Positions 63,846 through 64,000 of a DNA stretch of 64,000 nucleotides are shown piece by piece. A program made the position numbers and the translations under genes. The DNA comes from Negativicoccus massiliensis. GTDB lineage: Bacteria > Bacillota > Negativicutes > Veillonellales > Negativicoccaceae. The stretch's first letter is position 1. Every line of letters starts with the position of its first letter. The notes beneath the pieces are model-generated. The model had not been told where the DNA came from. It searched no databases and saw nothing but the letters and a program-made list of their open reading frames with translations. The stretch covers positions 992,001-1,056,000 of the forward strand of contig LT700188.1 in the NCBI GenBank assembly GCA_900155405.1. The letters run 5' to 3'.

Positions 63846-64000
63846 TTTCTGGTTCAAAAATCGCAGTGACCGCGTATACGCGGCGATTGTGATCCTGCTC
63901 CTTGCGGTGCTGGCCTGGTTCAATCCGATCGTGGCGGGCTTGTGCGCTCTGGTCGCGTTCGGCGTGTACCTCGTGTTGCGCAAAACGGAGATCGAGCAGG
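63832..64000 (+). CDS. gdpP: GdpP (c-di-AMP phosphodiesterase), N-terminus, runs off the window
   Basis: The 56 visible residues, MEYRNFWFKNRSDRVYAAIV, then a hydrophobic pair (ILLLAVLAWF and AGLCALVAFGVYLVL), match the N-terminal two-helix membrane anchor of GdpP/YybT. GdpP then has PAS-like, GGDEF-like and DHH-DHHA1 domains that hydrolyse c-di-AMP, all beyond the window. The gene follows YybS with a 14-base overlap and the conserved YybS-GdpP order makes the call reasonable. Confidence 0.8.
   Translation, partial: MEYRNFWFKNRSDRVYAAIVILLLAVLAWFNPIVAGLCALVAFGVYLVLRKTEIEQ

Overview
The window (about 50% GC, densely packed, many genes with strong AGGAGG-type ribosome binding sites) comes from a diderm Firmicute of the class Negativicutes, most likely the Veillonellaceae (Negativicoccus, Dialister and Megasphaera relatives are candidates; I cannot fix the genus by eye). 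The reasons are a Firmicutes-type gene set (RNase J, YybS/GdpP, FloA-NfeD, DUF951, Firmicutes-like rRNA leaders) combined with outer-membrane proteins (a TonB-dependent receptor and a YadA-type trimeric autotransporter) that only diderm Firmicutes carry.

Layout. 1-1.35 kb: 3' end of gyrA. 1.39-3.8 kb: a small AT-rich island next to a tRNA-Ser that looks like the relic of a plasmid: a truncated RepB/Rep_3 initiator gene with iterons, a frameshifted DUF4116-like gene, a complete Fst-type type I toxin with a convergent antisense RNA (duplicated in tandem), and a small lipoprotein. 4-6.3 kb: CorA-like transporter and the rpsF-ssb-rpsR operon. 6.6-8.1 kb: trimeric autotransporter with an unusual C-terminal extension. 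8.2-11 kb: TetR regulator divergent from a P1B metal ATPase. 11-13.9 kb: DUF951, a LarA-family protein, a flavin-binding protein and a hydrolase. 14.1-17.1 kb: B12-dependent ribonucleotide reductase and a HAD phosphatase. 17.1-20.9 kb: FloA/NfeD membrane-microdomain operon with two unlisted micro-proteins. 21-26.2 kb: a membrane protein, a CobN-type chelatase and an MscS channel. 26.2-30.9 kb: two tandem permease-binding protein fusions and one ATPase of the OpuC/EgtU type. 31-31.7 kb: TPP riboswitch and ThiT. 31.9-35.4 kb: DcuC-type carrier, ArsR regulator, dicarboxylate/amino acid symporter. 35.9-40 kb: purA, purB and an FAD oxidoreductase in one operon. 40.1-42.3 kb: LrgA/LrgB (CidA/CidB) with a divergent LysR regulator. 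42.4-48.2 kb: Ogt, exonuclease, then a DUF2156 gene that seems to start at ATT, an Eis-like acetyltransferase, msrA, a DUF1858 redox protein and an unknown protein. 48.2-52.1 kb: signal peptidase I, amino acid permease, aldehyde dehydrogenase. 52.2-57.8 kb: a complete rrn operon (16S, tRNA-Ile, tRNA-Ala, 23S, 5S). 57.9-60.1 kb: TonB-dependent receptor. 60.4-64 kb: DUF805 protein, RNase J, YybS-like DUF2232 protein and the start of gdpP.

The genes suggest an anaerobic host using organic and amino acids (DcuC, symporter, LarA), dependent on cobalamin for DNA precursors, scavenging thiamine and quaternary amines or similar compounds, and with several metal-handling genes. The strongest new item is the Fst-type toxin/antisense RNA locus at 2.84-3.18 kb. 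It has all the parts expected of a par-type addiction module (convergent promoters, shared bidirectional terminator, matching direct repeats at both 5' ends and a hairpin over the toxin Shine-Dalgarno), plus a second, diverged antitoxin RNA copy with no partner toxin here.
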